DNA of 5,561 bases from an uncultured Clostridium sp. (GCA_900557045.1 USQY01000071.1:1-5561); one strand, 5' to 3'; counted from the first letter of the stretch, positions 1 to 5,095 are shown. The notes: generated by a model from the sequence alone, not told the origin. Numbers and translations are program-made.

Positions 1-29
1 ACTTAAATATATTATTTATATATTTAAGT
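1..29. terminator. AT-rich perfect inverted repeat, possible terminator of a gene left of the window
   Basis: Bases 1-11 (ACTTAAATATA) and 19-29 (TATATTTAAGT) are perfect reverse complements around a 7-base loop, giving an 11-bp stem. A T-rich stretch (TTATTTTACTTTT) follows on the + strand, so this could end a transcript entering from the left. The stem has only one G-C pair, so it is a weak terminator at best, and an operator or cruciform site is an alternative. The window edge hides what lies upstream. Confidence 0.4.
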
Positions 30-111
30 TTATTTTACTTTTACAATCTACTTTATATATAAAATTTTTAAATTTTTCGATAAAACTCTATACTTTTTCA
101 AAAAATTAGTG

Positions 112-117
112 TATAAT
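112..117 (+). promoter_or_regulatory. Candidate -10 box (TATAAT) for a small + strand transcript
   Basis: A consensus TATAAT sits at 112-117, with TG directly before it. No good -35 hexamer is present; TATACT at 89-94 has the right 17-base spacing but matches TTGACA poorly. In such AT-rich DNA a lone TATAAT can be chance. Its value comes from the GC-richer, foldable segment just downstream, which ends in a terminator-like hairpin. Confidence 0.35.
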
Positions 118-200
118 TAAAGAAATTAAGGAATACTATATATTGTAGATAGATATTCTACTAGGTCTGAAATAGTTTACTAGATTAGGACCTGACCCGA

Positions 201-219
201 GCTGATGCTAAGCGTCAGC
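201..219. other. 8-bp stem-loop with a TAA loop
   Basis: GCTGATGC and GCGTCAGC are reverse complements except for one position that forms a G-U wobble on the + strand. Only three bases separate this hairpin from the next one (222-243), so the pair forms a double hairpin between the operon end and the upstream sequence. It may be part of the putative small RNA or a second stem reinforcing termination. Confidence 0.6.
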
Positions 220-221
220 AA

Positions 222-243
222 AAGCCATTCAAACGAATGGCTT
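222..243. terminator. Bidirectional intrinsic terminator closing the minus-strand operon
   Basis: A perfect 9-bp stem (AAGCCATTC/GAATGGCTT) surrounds a 4-base loop. On the minus strand it begins 5 bases after the stop codon of the last operon gene and runs into TTTT. On the + strand it is followed by ATTATTATTGTTT, an interrupted T-tract. Position directly after the stop of the 118-residue gene makes termination of the minus-strand operon the best reading. It may also end the putative + strand RNA. Confidence 0.7.
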
Positions 244-247
244 ATTA

Positions 248-604
248 TTATTGTTTCAATTCTTGTTGCATTGCAATAATATGTTGTTTTATTTTTGATA
301 ATTCATTATCAATGCTTTGAATGTCATTAGTAAAATATTCTTTCATTCCATTGACTTCTGTTTCGTTTAATTCACTTATTCCTATTTGTCCATAAAGTAA
401 TTTTTCTGCTAAAACCTTTCTATTATTTTCCTGTTCAATTTTTTCTCTTAAATTATGGTCAAATCTAATATTACTACTTACTTGTTCTGTCTGTAAGGCT
501 TTTTCTTTTTTCTCTGTCATATTTGTTTTCTTTAGAAATATATTTTTAAAGAAAGTCTTTATCTTGTACCATAAACTATTTGTTTTTATCAATTTATTAT
601 TCAT
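248..604 (-). CDS. Small hypothetical coiled-coil protein, last gene of the operon
   Basis: This is a 118-residue protein of unknown function. Residues 11-26 (LWYKIKTFFKNIFLKK) form a basic, aromatic stretch that could be an amphipathic, membrane-touching helix; it is too charged for a normal transmembrane segment. Residues 29-65 are charged and probably loosely helical. Residues 66-118 contain a leucine-spaced acidic region (LLYGQIGISELNETEV) followed by a helix likely to form a coiled coil. Such short proteins recur in low-GC Bacillota without known function; that is recollection, not a search result. The ATG lies inside the end of the helicase gene, an 8-nt overlap in a different frame. 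A strong AAGGAG (614-619) 9 bases upstream fixes the start. Translational coupling to the helicase is likely, so it may be a helicase partner (inference). Confidence 0.85.
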   Translation of the reverse strand: MNNKLIKTNSLWYKIKTFFKNIFLKKTNMTEKKEKALQTEQVSSNIRFDHNLREKIEQENNRKVLAEKLLYGQIGISELNETEVNGMKEYFTNDIQSIDNELSKIKQHIIAMQQELKQ

Positions 605-3344
605 TAATATCTACTCCTTGTTCTTGAGTTTCTATTACATTTGCCTTTCTTATTGCTAATTGTTCTTTATAATCTTTTTCTAATTTTTTTGCTTCTTGTA
701 GTGCTTTCCTTTTTTCTAAATCTTGCCTAATTAAAATTGCAAGCTCTTTTTGTTTAGCATTTCCACATTGTATATCTAATTCACTAATTATGGACATTAC
801 TTCATCAATTTCAGGATGTTTCTCTCTAAATATTTCTCTTTCTTGTTCAGTTTGTAATTTCATATATGTACCAATTAAATCTTGTCTTATATAACTTAAT
901 TTTTTTCCTAATTCTCTTTCTTCTTCTACTGCTTTTGATGATCTACTTGGTAACTTTGCAAATTGATTTTGTTCTACCCATTGTTTTATATCTCTTGCAT
1001 TTATTAAATAAGGAGAGATATTATTTTCATCTATCCAATTTATGATTTCCATTATTTCTCTAAATTCAGGATGTTCTTGTTCAAATTCTTCTTTTTCTTG
1101 TGTTCCTAATTGCATATATGTTTTAACTAAAGTTTGCTTAGTATTTCCTAATGCTCTTCCAAGTCTTTTTTCTTCTTTATCTTTAGAATTAGAAGAAGGT
1201 GGTTTCGTAGTTTTTCGTTCTTCCATCCATGCCTTTATATTTCTAATATTTGCTAATTTTGGATTCACCTTATTTGTATCTATCCAATTTATTATTTGTA
1301 GAACTTCATCAATTTCAGGATGTTTTTCTGAAAATTCTAATTTTTCTTCTTCTGTTTCCAACTGCATATATGTTTTTATCAGATTTCTTCTAAGTTCAGT
1401 TAATGCTGTACCTAGTCTTTTTTCTTCTGCATCTTTAGAGACTGCACTAGGTGATTTTGTTGTTTTATGTGTTTGCATCCATATTTTAATAGCTCTTGCA
1501 TTTACTAAATTAGGAGATAAATTGCGCCCGTCTATCCAATTTACTATTTGCATTACTTCTTGTAATTCTGGATGTTTATTTTCAAATTTTAATTTTTCTT
1601 CTTCATCTACTATTTGTAAATATGGATTTAATAATCTAAGTCTTATACTTTGTAACGCAGTTCCTAATCGCTGTTCTTCTTTATCGTTACATCTTAATCT
1701 AGGAGGTTTATTACTATTTTTTTCTTCCATCCAAAATTTTATTTGCCTTGCATTTATTAAATGTAGAGAAATATTATTTTCATCTATGCAATTTATTATT
1801 TCAAATATTTTTTTGAATTCTGGATGTTCTTCTTCAAATATTTTCTTTTCTTGTTCTGTTTTTAATTGCAGATATGGTTTTATCAATGTTTGTCTAATAT
1901 TACTTAAAGCTATTCCTAGTCTTTTTTCCTCAAAATCCTTTGAAATAGAAGATGGAGGCTTTATTGTTTTTCGTTGTTCCATCCATGTTTTTATATTTAA
2001 TGCATTTGTTAAATGGTCATTATGTCCTAATATCCCTTGAACTTCATTGAATAATTCTAAAAATTCTTTAGTTTCTCCTTGTATTCTAAAAATATCAATA
2101 TCTTCAGTTAGAGATTTTCCATCTGAACCACCAATATTAGTAGTGTTTCCTTTAAAATCCCCAGTTATATGTTTTCTTTGGTTAATCTCTGCATCTAAAT
2201 TGTTTTTTAAATAATTATTTACCAAGTCAAATACTATTGTTTTTTCTCTTGATGTATCTGAAGATAGGGCTCTACCTAATTGTTGCAAATAGATTATTCT
2301 TGAGTCTGTAGGTCTTAACATTATTACCCCTGAAATATCTTCGACATGTAGACCTTCATTTAACATATCAACAGAAAATAACAATTTTAAATGTTTTGAT
2401 TTTGAGGCTTCAAAACTCTTTATTGTGTTTTTATTTACCTTTTCACTATATCCTTCTCCTGAATAAACAGAATATATTTCTGGATTTGTATCTATATTTG
2501 CAAACCATTCTTTTGATGATTCTATTAATTCATCCATATGTTGTTTGTCTTTACAAAAAACAATATATTTTCCATCTTTTTTGGTCATATTCTTAGCAAA
2601 TAGTGCTGGTATGCCTTCAGCATGTTCTACAATTCTTCTCATTTTGTCATATCTTTCCTGTAATTCCTTTTTTGTTTGAGGATTAGAACATTGTTCTATT
2701 GCTGTTTTTATGCTCTCCAAAGAATCTCTTAAAGAATAATCACATTTAACATAGTTTGGTGTTTGTACTATACCTTTTTGTATAGCATCAACTAATGTTA
2801 ACTCATAATCTACATTTCCACTAAACAAATCATCAACAATATTTTTATCATCCATTCTATCAGGAGTAGCTGTTAATCCTAAAATTTTTGCATTTGGATT
2901 CATATTAATTAAATCATCAATTTTTTCTCCCCATTTATCAGCACCTGTTCTATGTAACTCATCCATGATAATAATATCAGGATTTAAATTTTCCATAATC
3001 TCATTTTTCATTCTTAAAAGAGACGGATATAAAATTATTCTTAGATTTGGAAACTGTTCTTCTGCTATCATTTTTGCAGGTCTTTCTGTTGTTGGTTCTT
3101 CTCCTGCAATATATTTTGCAATATATCTATACATTTGGTCTTTTATCGCATTTGTTGGTGCCATAAATAGTATATTTTTATCTTTATTATCTATCATAAG
3201 TTGTAAAGATATAAATGATTTACCACAACCTGTTGGTATTACAACTGAAGCTTTATTTCTAATTTTATATGCATTTGTTATAGCTGTATATGCTTCTTGC
3301 TGATGTTGTTGCAAACCTAATTCTGGTTTTCCTTTTATTATCAT
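597..3344 (-). CDS. SF2 DEAD/DEAH-type helicase with five C-terminal tandem repeats
   Basis: A 915-residue superfamily 2 ATP-dependent nucleic-acid translocase or helicase, of the type related to the ResIII/type III restriction motor. Visible motifs: a Q-like start (LQQHQQEAY, 11-19), Walker A PTGCGKS (37-43), motif Ia APTNA (62-66), Walker B as DELH (128-131), TATP (158-161), motif IV IVFC (261-264), motif V with LNEGLHVEDI (328-337), and motif VI QQLGRALS (354-361). The motif VI serine replaces the common second arginine; as I recall, this is typical of a firmicute subfamily. The motor ends near residue 420. Residues 451-859 are five tandem repeats, and a basic, Gln/Lys-rich helix (860-915) closes the protein. 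No nuclease or methylase domain is visible. The start ATG is preceded by a modest GAAAGTGAG; the next upstream in-frame stop leaves no better start. It lies 34 nt behind the membrane-protein gene and overlaps the 118-residue gene by 8 nt. The biochemical class is sure; the biological role (defence, mobile-element maintenance, repair) is not shown. Confidence 0.93.
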   Translation of the reverse strand: MIIKGKPELGLQQHQQEAYTAITNAYKIRNKASVVIPTGCGKSFISLQLMIDNKDKNILFMAPTNAIKDQMYRYIAKYIAGEEPTTERPAKMIAEEQFPNLRIILYPSLLRMKNEIMENLNPDIIIMDELHRTGADKWGEKIDDLINMNPNAKILGLTATPDRMDDKNIVDDLFSGNVDYELTLVDAIQKGIVQTPNYVKCDYSLRDSLESIKTAIEQCSNPQTKKELQERYDKMRRIVEHAEGIPALFAKNMTKKDGKYIVFCKDKQHMDELIESSKEWFANIDTNPEIYSVYSGEGYSEKVNKNTIKSFEASKSKHLKLLFSVDMLNEGLHVEDISGVIMLRPTDSRIIYLQQLGRALSSDTSREKTIVFDLVNNYLKNNLDAEINQRKHITGDFKGNTTNIGGSDGKSLTEDIDIFRIQGETKEFLELFNEVQGILGHNDHLTNALNIKTWMEQRKTIKPPSSISKDFEEKRLGIALSNIRQTLIKPYLQLKTEQEKKIFEEEHPEFKKIFEIINCIDENNISLHLINARQIKFWMEEKNSNKPPRLRCNDKEEQRLGTALQSIRLRLLNPYLQIVDEEEKLKFENKHPELQEVMQIVNWIDGRNLSPNLVNARAIKIWMQTHKTTKSPSAVSKDAEEKRLGTALTELRRNLIKTYMQLETEEEKLEFSEKHPEIDEVLQIINWIDTNKVNPKLANIRNIKAWMEERKTTKPPSSNSKDKEEKRLGRALGNTKQTLVKTYMQLGTQEKEEFEQEHPEFREIMEIINWIDENNISPYLINARDIKQWVEQNQFAKLPSRSSKAVEEERELGKKLSYIRQDLIGTYMKLQTEQEREIFREKHPEIDEVMSIISELDIQCGNAKQKELAILIRQDLEKRKALQEAKKLEKDYKEQLAIRKANVIETQEQGVDINE
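768..1994 (-). repeat. Five tandem 84-residue repeats in the helicase C-terminus
   Basis: The repeats cover residues 451-534, 535-618, 619-702, 703-785 (83 residues) and 786-859 (74, truncated). The shared pattern is I-K-x-W-M/V near the start, then K-P-P-S or similar, S-K-D, EEKRLG-x-AL, IRQ-x-LI, Y-M/L-Q-L, an acidic E-rich run, a conserved HPE, and II-x-WID before the next unit. Each unit should be mostly helical. The W plus LG-x-x-L-x-x-x-R spacing recalls the helicase-associated (HA) domain repeats behind some bacterial SF2 helicases, so DNA binding is a fair guess. I cannot confirm family membership by eye. At the DNA level the units have diverged, so expansion is not recent. Confidence 0.9.
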
Positions 3345-3378
3345 ATGTTTCTCACTTTCTATAATAACTTATTGTATA

Positions 3379-3633
3379 TTATTTTCTATTTTTTTCCCAT
3401 ATTATTCTAATATATTTTAAAGATAATGTTGATAAGGTAAAACCTATTACTGGAACAAGAGAACTTAACAATACATTATCAAAGTATCTAATTATATAAG
3501 AATATGCAACCACAACTATGTATGTTAATGTACATATACAAATCTTTCTAGTCCAACTTGTTTCCCATGCTTTATCTAGTTCAACTCTTTTATTTCTTTC
3601 TTGTATTTTTTTAATTTCTTCTTCTAAATTCAT
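3379..3633 (-). CDS. Small two-helix membrane protein
   Basis: An 84-residue protein with a charged N-terminal helix (residues 1-22, Glu/Lys/Arg), the motif WETSWTRK (23-30), a first membrane helix (about 31-49), a short loop (RYFDN), and a second membrane helix (about 54-72) containing VPVIGFTLSTLSL. A basic tail follows (KYIRIIWEKNRK). Charge distribution suggests both ends face the cytoplasm. The WETSxTR and PxIGFxLSTL motifs fit a widespread small hypothetical family with this layout, which I recognise only as uncharacterised. A TTG at 3642 would add three residues, but it touches the ribosome site. The ATG at 3633 sits 9 bases after AAGTAG, so I prefer it. Within the operon it lies between the SUKH-like gene (20-nt gap) and the helicase (34-nt gap) and may tie the system to the membrane (inference). 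Confidence 0.8.
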   Translation of the reverse strand: MNLEEEIKKIQERNKRVELDKAWETSWTRKICICTLTYIVVVAYSYIIRYFDNVLLSSLVPVIGFTLSTLSLKYIRIIWEKNRK

Positions 3634-3653
3634 TATAATCAACTACTTTCTAT

Positions 3654-3791
3654 TTATAATCTTTTATTCTTTAATAAGTTAATAATATGCCTGGATAGGT
3701 TATATAATTCAACACAACCATTGTTTGTTTTTATACATAATACATCTCCAAATTCTGTAATAGCAAAAGGTATATATCCTCTTTTATTCAT
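3654..3791 (-). CDS. 45-residue protein resembling the core of a SUKH/SMI1-KNR4-type fold
   Basis: This short gene starts at an ATG inside the stop region of the preceding gene (8-nt overlap, AATGAATAA). An excellent AAGGAG (3802-3807) lies 10 bases upstream, and it ends at TAA 20 nt before the membrane-protein ATG. Ribosome site, overlap and spacing all support a real gene. Residues 5-30 include GYIPFAITEFGDVLCI and GCVELY. The IPFA-x-T-x-FGD pattern followed by a hydrophobic strand and a glycine turn is characteristic of SUKH/SMI1-KNR4 and the related GAD-like/DUF1851 immunity-type domains. Those domains normally span about 120-190 residues, so this is either a stump of a larger gene or an independent mini-protein. 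No upstream in-frame remnant was identified. Assignment rests on motif memory and is tentative; the existence of the gene is more certain than its family. Confidence 0.65.
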   Translation of the reverse strand: MNKRGYIPFAITEFGDVLCIKTNNGCVELYNLSRHIINLLKNKRL

Positions 3792-4398
3792 TTCTATCTT
3801 TCTCCTTATCAAATAAACCTCTTACAATACTTGCGACTTTTTTTATTTCTCTTGATATTGAAGCAGGTTCTCTTTCTTCTGCAATTCTAGTAAGTGTAGA
3901 TAAATCCTGTGGTATTAAAATCTGTGGTGTTTGTCTTCCAAAAACAAATTGACCATCAATAAATCTTCCAACTTCTATATCTTGAATTGCTCTACCAATA
4001 TTTGGATCATTTTCTATTACTTGAATAGTAACTTTTCTATCACTTACATGTCTTCCTCCTGTTAATACTGGTAACATTCTTCTTTCAAAAGAACCAATTT
4101 TAAAAATTCTGTTATCTTTTCCAACATAATACATATTGGGAAATCTATAAAATTTCACTTGTGGTCTACCGTTTCCATCATAGTGAACTTCTGGAAATAT
4201 TGTTGATATTTGATAGTTATTATGCTTTATCCTATCTTGAGCAATATTATTTGTTCTATCTGGAGTAGCTAACATTCCAAAATAATTAACCTTTTTATTT
4301 AAAGGTATTTTTTTAAATCCGTCATTCTTTTGTAAATTTAATCCAAGTAATCCTAGTTCTACTTGAATTTTATTTATTTCATAAAAGCTAAGCCTCAT
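3784..4398 (-). CDS. Open 204-codon remainder of the broken gene, uncharacterised
   Basis: This is the part of the interrupted gene that still reads through, from ATG 4398. That ATG has no Shine-Dalgarno site (only an A-run precedes it) and sits in the middle of the alpha-CTD-like domain. It is therefore more likely an internal methionine than a native start. If translated, the product is a soluble protein without signal peptide or membrane helix. It begins with the last two helices of the HhH domain, then a mixed beta region (about residues 36-165), then a charged helix (170-204). No catalytic motif is recognised. Translation could occur by weak initiation on the A-rich leader or by reinitiation after the upstream stop 6 bases away. 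Confidence 0.45.
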   Translation of the reverse strand: MRLSFYEINKIQVELGLLGLNLQKNDGFKKIPLNKKVNYFGMLATPDRTNNIAQDRIKHNNYQISTIFPEVHYDGNGRPQVKFYRFPNMYYVGKDNRIFKIGSFERRMLPVLTGGRHVSDRKVTIQVIENDPNIGRAIQDIEVGRFIDGQFVFGRQTPQILIPQDLSTLTRIAEEREPASISREIKKVASIVRGLFDKEKDRNE

Positions 4399-4530
4399 AT
4401 TTTTTTAATCTGTTTTAGTTTTTGAGCATAAATCCTTTATAGTTTCAACACCATTTTGTTTCAATATTTACTTAATTTCTTTTGGAGTATCTATAATATC
4501 AATTTTCTTTGTTAAATACTCATTTTTCAT
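3784..4530 (-). pseudogene. Alpha-CTD-like domain protein interrupted by two in-frame stops
   Basis: Reading from the ATG at 4530, which has a strong AAGGAG (4540-4545) 9 bases upstream, one frame runs to the TAA at 3784. It is broken by TAA at 4468-4470 (codon 21) and 4405-4407 (codon 42). The conceptual product is 248 codons including the two stop positions. Across both stops, codons 10-68 follow the helix-hairpin-helix plan of the RNA polymerase alpha C-terminal domain: IDIIDTP, then ILKQNGVETIKDLCSKTKTD, stop, KNMRL, and LGLLGLNLQKND, much like LGLSLRKED in true alpha subunits. The second stop falls where that fold has leucine, so TTA to TAA is a likely single change. The rest of the protein (from about 4335 downward) is unfamiliar. 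It contains MLATPDRTNN, a Tyr/Phe-rich stretch (KFYRFPNMYYVGKDNRIFKIGSFERR), a beta-rich middle and a basic C-terminal helix. It heads the operon and overlaps the next gene by 8 nt. Assembly error, true decay, or readthrough are all possible. Confidence 0.7.
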
Positions 4531-4561
4531 ACACTTATGCTCCTTTAATTTTTCTAATCAT

Positions 4562-4590
4562 ATCTTATCATAAGAATAAAAAAATTTCTA
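4562..4590 (-). promoter_or_regulatory. Candidate promoter of the minus-strand operon
   Basis: On the minus strand TAGAAA (4585-4590) and TAAGAT (4562-4567) are 17 bases apart, a plausible but weak sigma-A pair. Overlapping TATGAT boxes (4567-4572 and 4557-4562) are alternative -10 elements. This lies about 30 bases upstream of the AAGGAG ribosome site of the first operon gene, the expected place. The AT-rich background makes chance matches common. Confidence 0.35.
4563..4575. promoter_or_regulatory. Small palindrome overlapping the operon -10 region, possible operator
   Basis: TCTTAT and ATAAGA are perfect 6-base inverted arms around a single C. The palindrome covers the candidate -10 boxes of the minus-strand operon, so a bound dimeric repressor would block transcription. 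No regulator gene is recognisable in the window. Short AT palindromes are frequent by chance in such DNA. Confidence 0.3.
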
Positions 4591-4626
4591 TATTTTCACT
4601 AAAAAAATCACAGAAAATTTTCCCCC

Positions 4627-4708
4627 GAAATTGTGTTTAATTTTTCACTTAACAAACATCACTCTCCAAAATTGCATTCAACTTTTCACTTAACAAACAT
4701 CACTCTCC
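4627..4708. repeat. 41-bp direct repeat, two units
   Basis: Units 4627-4667 and 4668-4708 are adjacent and identical at about 36 of 41 positions. The last 26 bases (TTTTCACTTAACAAACATCA followed by CTCTCC) match exactly. The five differences are all transitions. The pair lies in the non-coding space upstream of the minus-strand operon. An open frame on the + strand runs through it but has no ribosome site or protein-like composition. Confidence 0.85.
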
Positions 4709-4728
4709 CTATCCTCCAACCTCACTCG

Positions 4729-4763
4729 GAGAAAAAATTTTTACTTTTGAAAAAACAAACCTC
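4729..4763 (-). repeat. Inverted copy of the 35-bp AT-rich repeat core
   Basis: Read on the minus strand this segment begins GAGGTTTGTTTTTTCAAAAG and ends AAATTTTTTCTC, nearly identical to the + strand core at 4847-4881. It is itself flanked by a perfect 6-bp inverted pair, TCGGAG (4726-4731) and CTCCGA (4761-4766). The two cores can therefore form a long inverted repeat separated by about 83 bases. Confidence 0.75.
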
Positions 4764-4772
4764 CGACCTGAG

Positions 4773-4891
4773 CCCTAAAACATCTAACTTCAGTCATTAT
4801 CGTAACAAGTCCCCTCCCCCCAGTACGCACTCCACCGCGTTTGAAGGAGTTTGTTTTTTAAAAAGTAACAAATTTTTTCTCTCGGTGCCCC
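4773..4891 (+). repeat. About 119-bp intergenic repeat, copy 1
   Basis: Begins CCCTAAAACATCT and contains CATTATCGTAACAAGTCCCC, AGTACGCACTCCACC, the 35-bp core GAGTTTG...TTTTTTCTC (4847-4881) and a trailing run of C (4888-4894, overlapping the next unit). ACTCC (4830-4834) and GGAGT (4846-4850) can form a hairpin, and CACCG (4833-4837) pairs with CGGTG (4883-4887) in a larger alternative fold. The C-runs stand out in an AT-rich setting. No protein-like reading frame is credible here. Confidence 0.8.
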
Positions 4892-5021
4892 CCCTAAAAC
4901 ATCTCCCCCCAGTAATTATCGTAACAAATCCCTCAGTACGCACTCCACCACGCTTGAAAGAGTTTATTTTTTCAAAAGTAACAAATTTCAAAAGTAACAA
5001 ATTTTTTCTCTCAGTTCCACC
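4892..5021 (+). repeat. About 119-bp intergenic repeat, copy 2 with an internal insertion
   Basis: Starts immediately after copy 1 with the same CCCTAAAACATCT. It shares the TTATCGTAACAA, AGTACGCACTCCACC, GAGTTT and AACAAATTTTTTCTCTC blocks. It lacks several C bases near 4930 and carries an extra 16-bp unit. Most substitutions against copy 1 are transitions, for example ACCGCGTTTGAAG against ACCACGCTTGAAA. On the minus strand the small hairpin is kept by a G-U pair. Confidence 0.8.
4970..5001 (+). repeat. 16-bp tandem duplication inside copy 2
   Basis: TTTCAAAAGTAACAAA occurs twice without interruption (4970-4985 and 4986-5001). Copy 1 has only one equivalent unit. The two units are identical, so this is a recent slippage-type event compared with the diverged larger repeat. 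Confidence 0.9.
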
Positions 5022-5095
5022 CAAAAATAAAATATCCCTCACATCACACAAATTAATTTTCAAAAAAGCTAGACTTATTTCAAAACTTTTGATAT

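Larger units (their letters stand above)
124..255 (+). ncRNA. Putative structured small RNA of unknown family
   Basis: About 130 bases downstream of the TATAAT box show a chain of possible stems. GTAGA (145-149) can pair with TCTAC. AGGTC (163-167) can pair with GACCT (189-193), enclosing a small TAGT-TT-ACTA hairpin (173-182). GCTGATGC (201-208) pairs with GCGTCAGC (212-219) around a TAA loop with one G-U. AAGCCATTC (222-230) pairs perfectly with GAATGGCTT (235-243). This segment is clearly richer in G+C than its surroundings, and no open reading frame with a Shine-Dalgarno site fits it. I checked it by eye against common riboswitches, tmRNA, 6S and SRP RNA and recognise none. It could equally be the 3' end of the minus-strand operon transcript or a mobile-element end. 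The 5' and 3' limits are estimates. Confidence 0.35.
4576..5069. other. Repeat-rich non-coding intergenic region
   Basis: Nearly 500 bases separate the minus-strand operon from the + strand surface-protein gene. Apart from the listed repeats and the two flanking promoter areas I see no gene. Open frames exist on both strands (4633-5100 and 4797-5063), but they translate the repeats themselves, lack ribosome sites and show odd low-complexity composition. The minus strand carries G-runs of 6 and 7 bases at 4816-4821, 4888-4894 and 4905-4910. Confidence 0.7.

Noticed and set aside
181..200. SRP RNA signature (GGTCAGGTCC on the minus strand)
   Set aside because: The reverse complement contains GGTCAGGTCC as in bacterial SRP RNA, but the obligatory GGAAGGAAGCAGC that should follow is missing and no matching 5' arm is present.
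1042..2040. 332-codon open frame on the + strand
   Set aside because: It lies antisense to the helicase repeats. Its Ser/Phe/Cys-rich repeats mirror the 84-residue units of the real gene, and it has no ribosome site. The helicase motifs decide the strand.
2396..3303. Two shorter + strand open frames (2396-2596 and 2965-3303)
   Set aside because: Both are antisense to the helicase motor, which carries recognisable motifs throughout.
4811..4910. G-quadruplex on the minus strand
   Set aside because: G-runs of 4, 6, 7 and 6 exist, but they are separated by long stretches apart from two close pairs. No compact four-tract motif with short loops is present.
4627..5021. CRISPR array
   Set aside because: Repeat units are directly adjacent or overlapping without unique spacers of constant length, the number is only two, and no cas gene is present.
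4797..5063. 88-codon open frame on the minus strand
   Set aside because: The doubled GGTERKNLLL-type segments come straight from the 119-bp DNA repeat. There is no ribosome site; it is a typical spurious call in repeat DNA.
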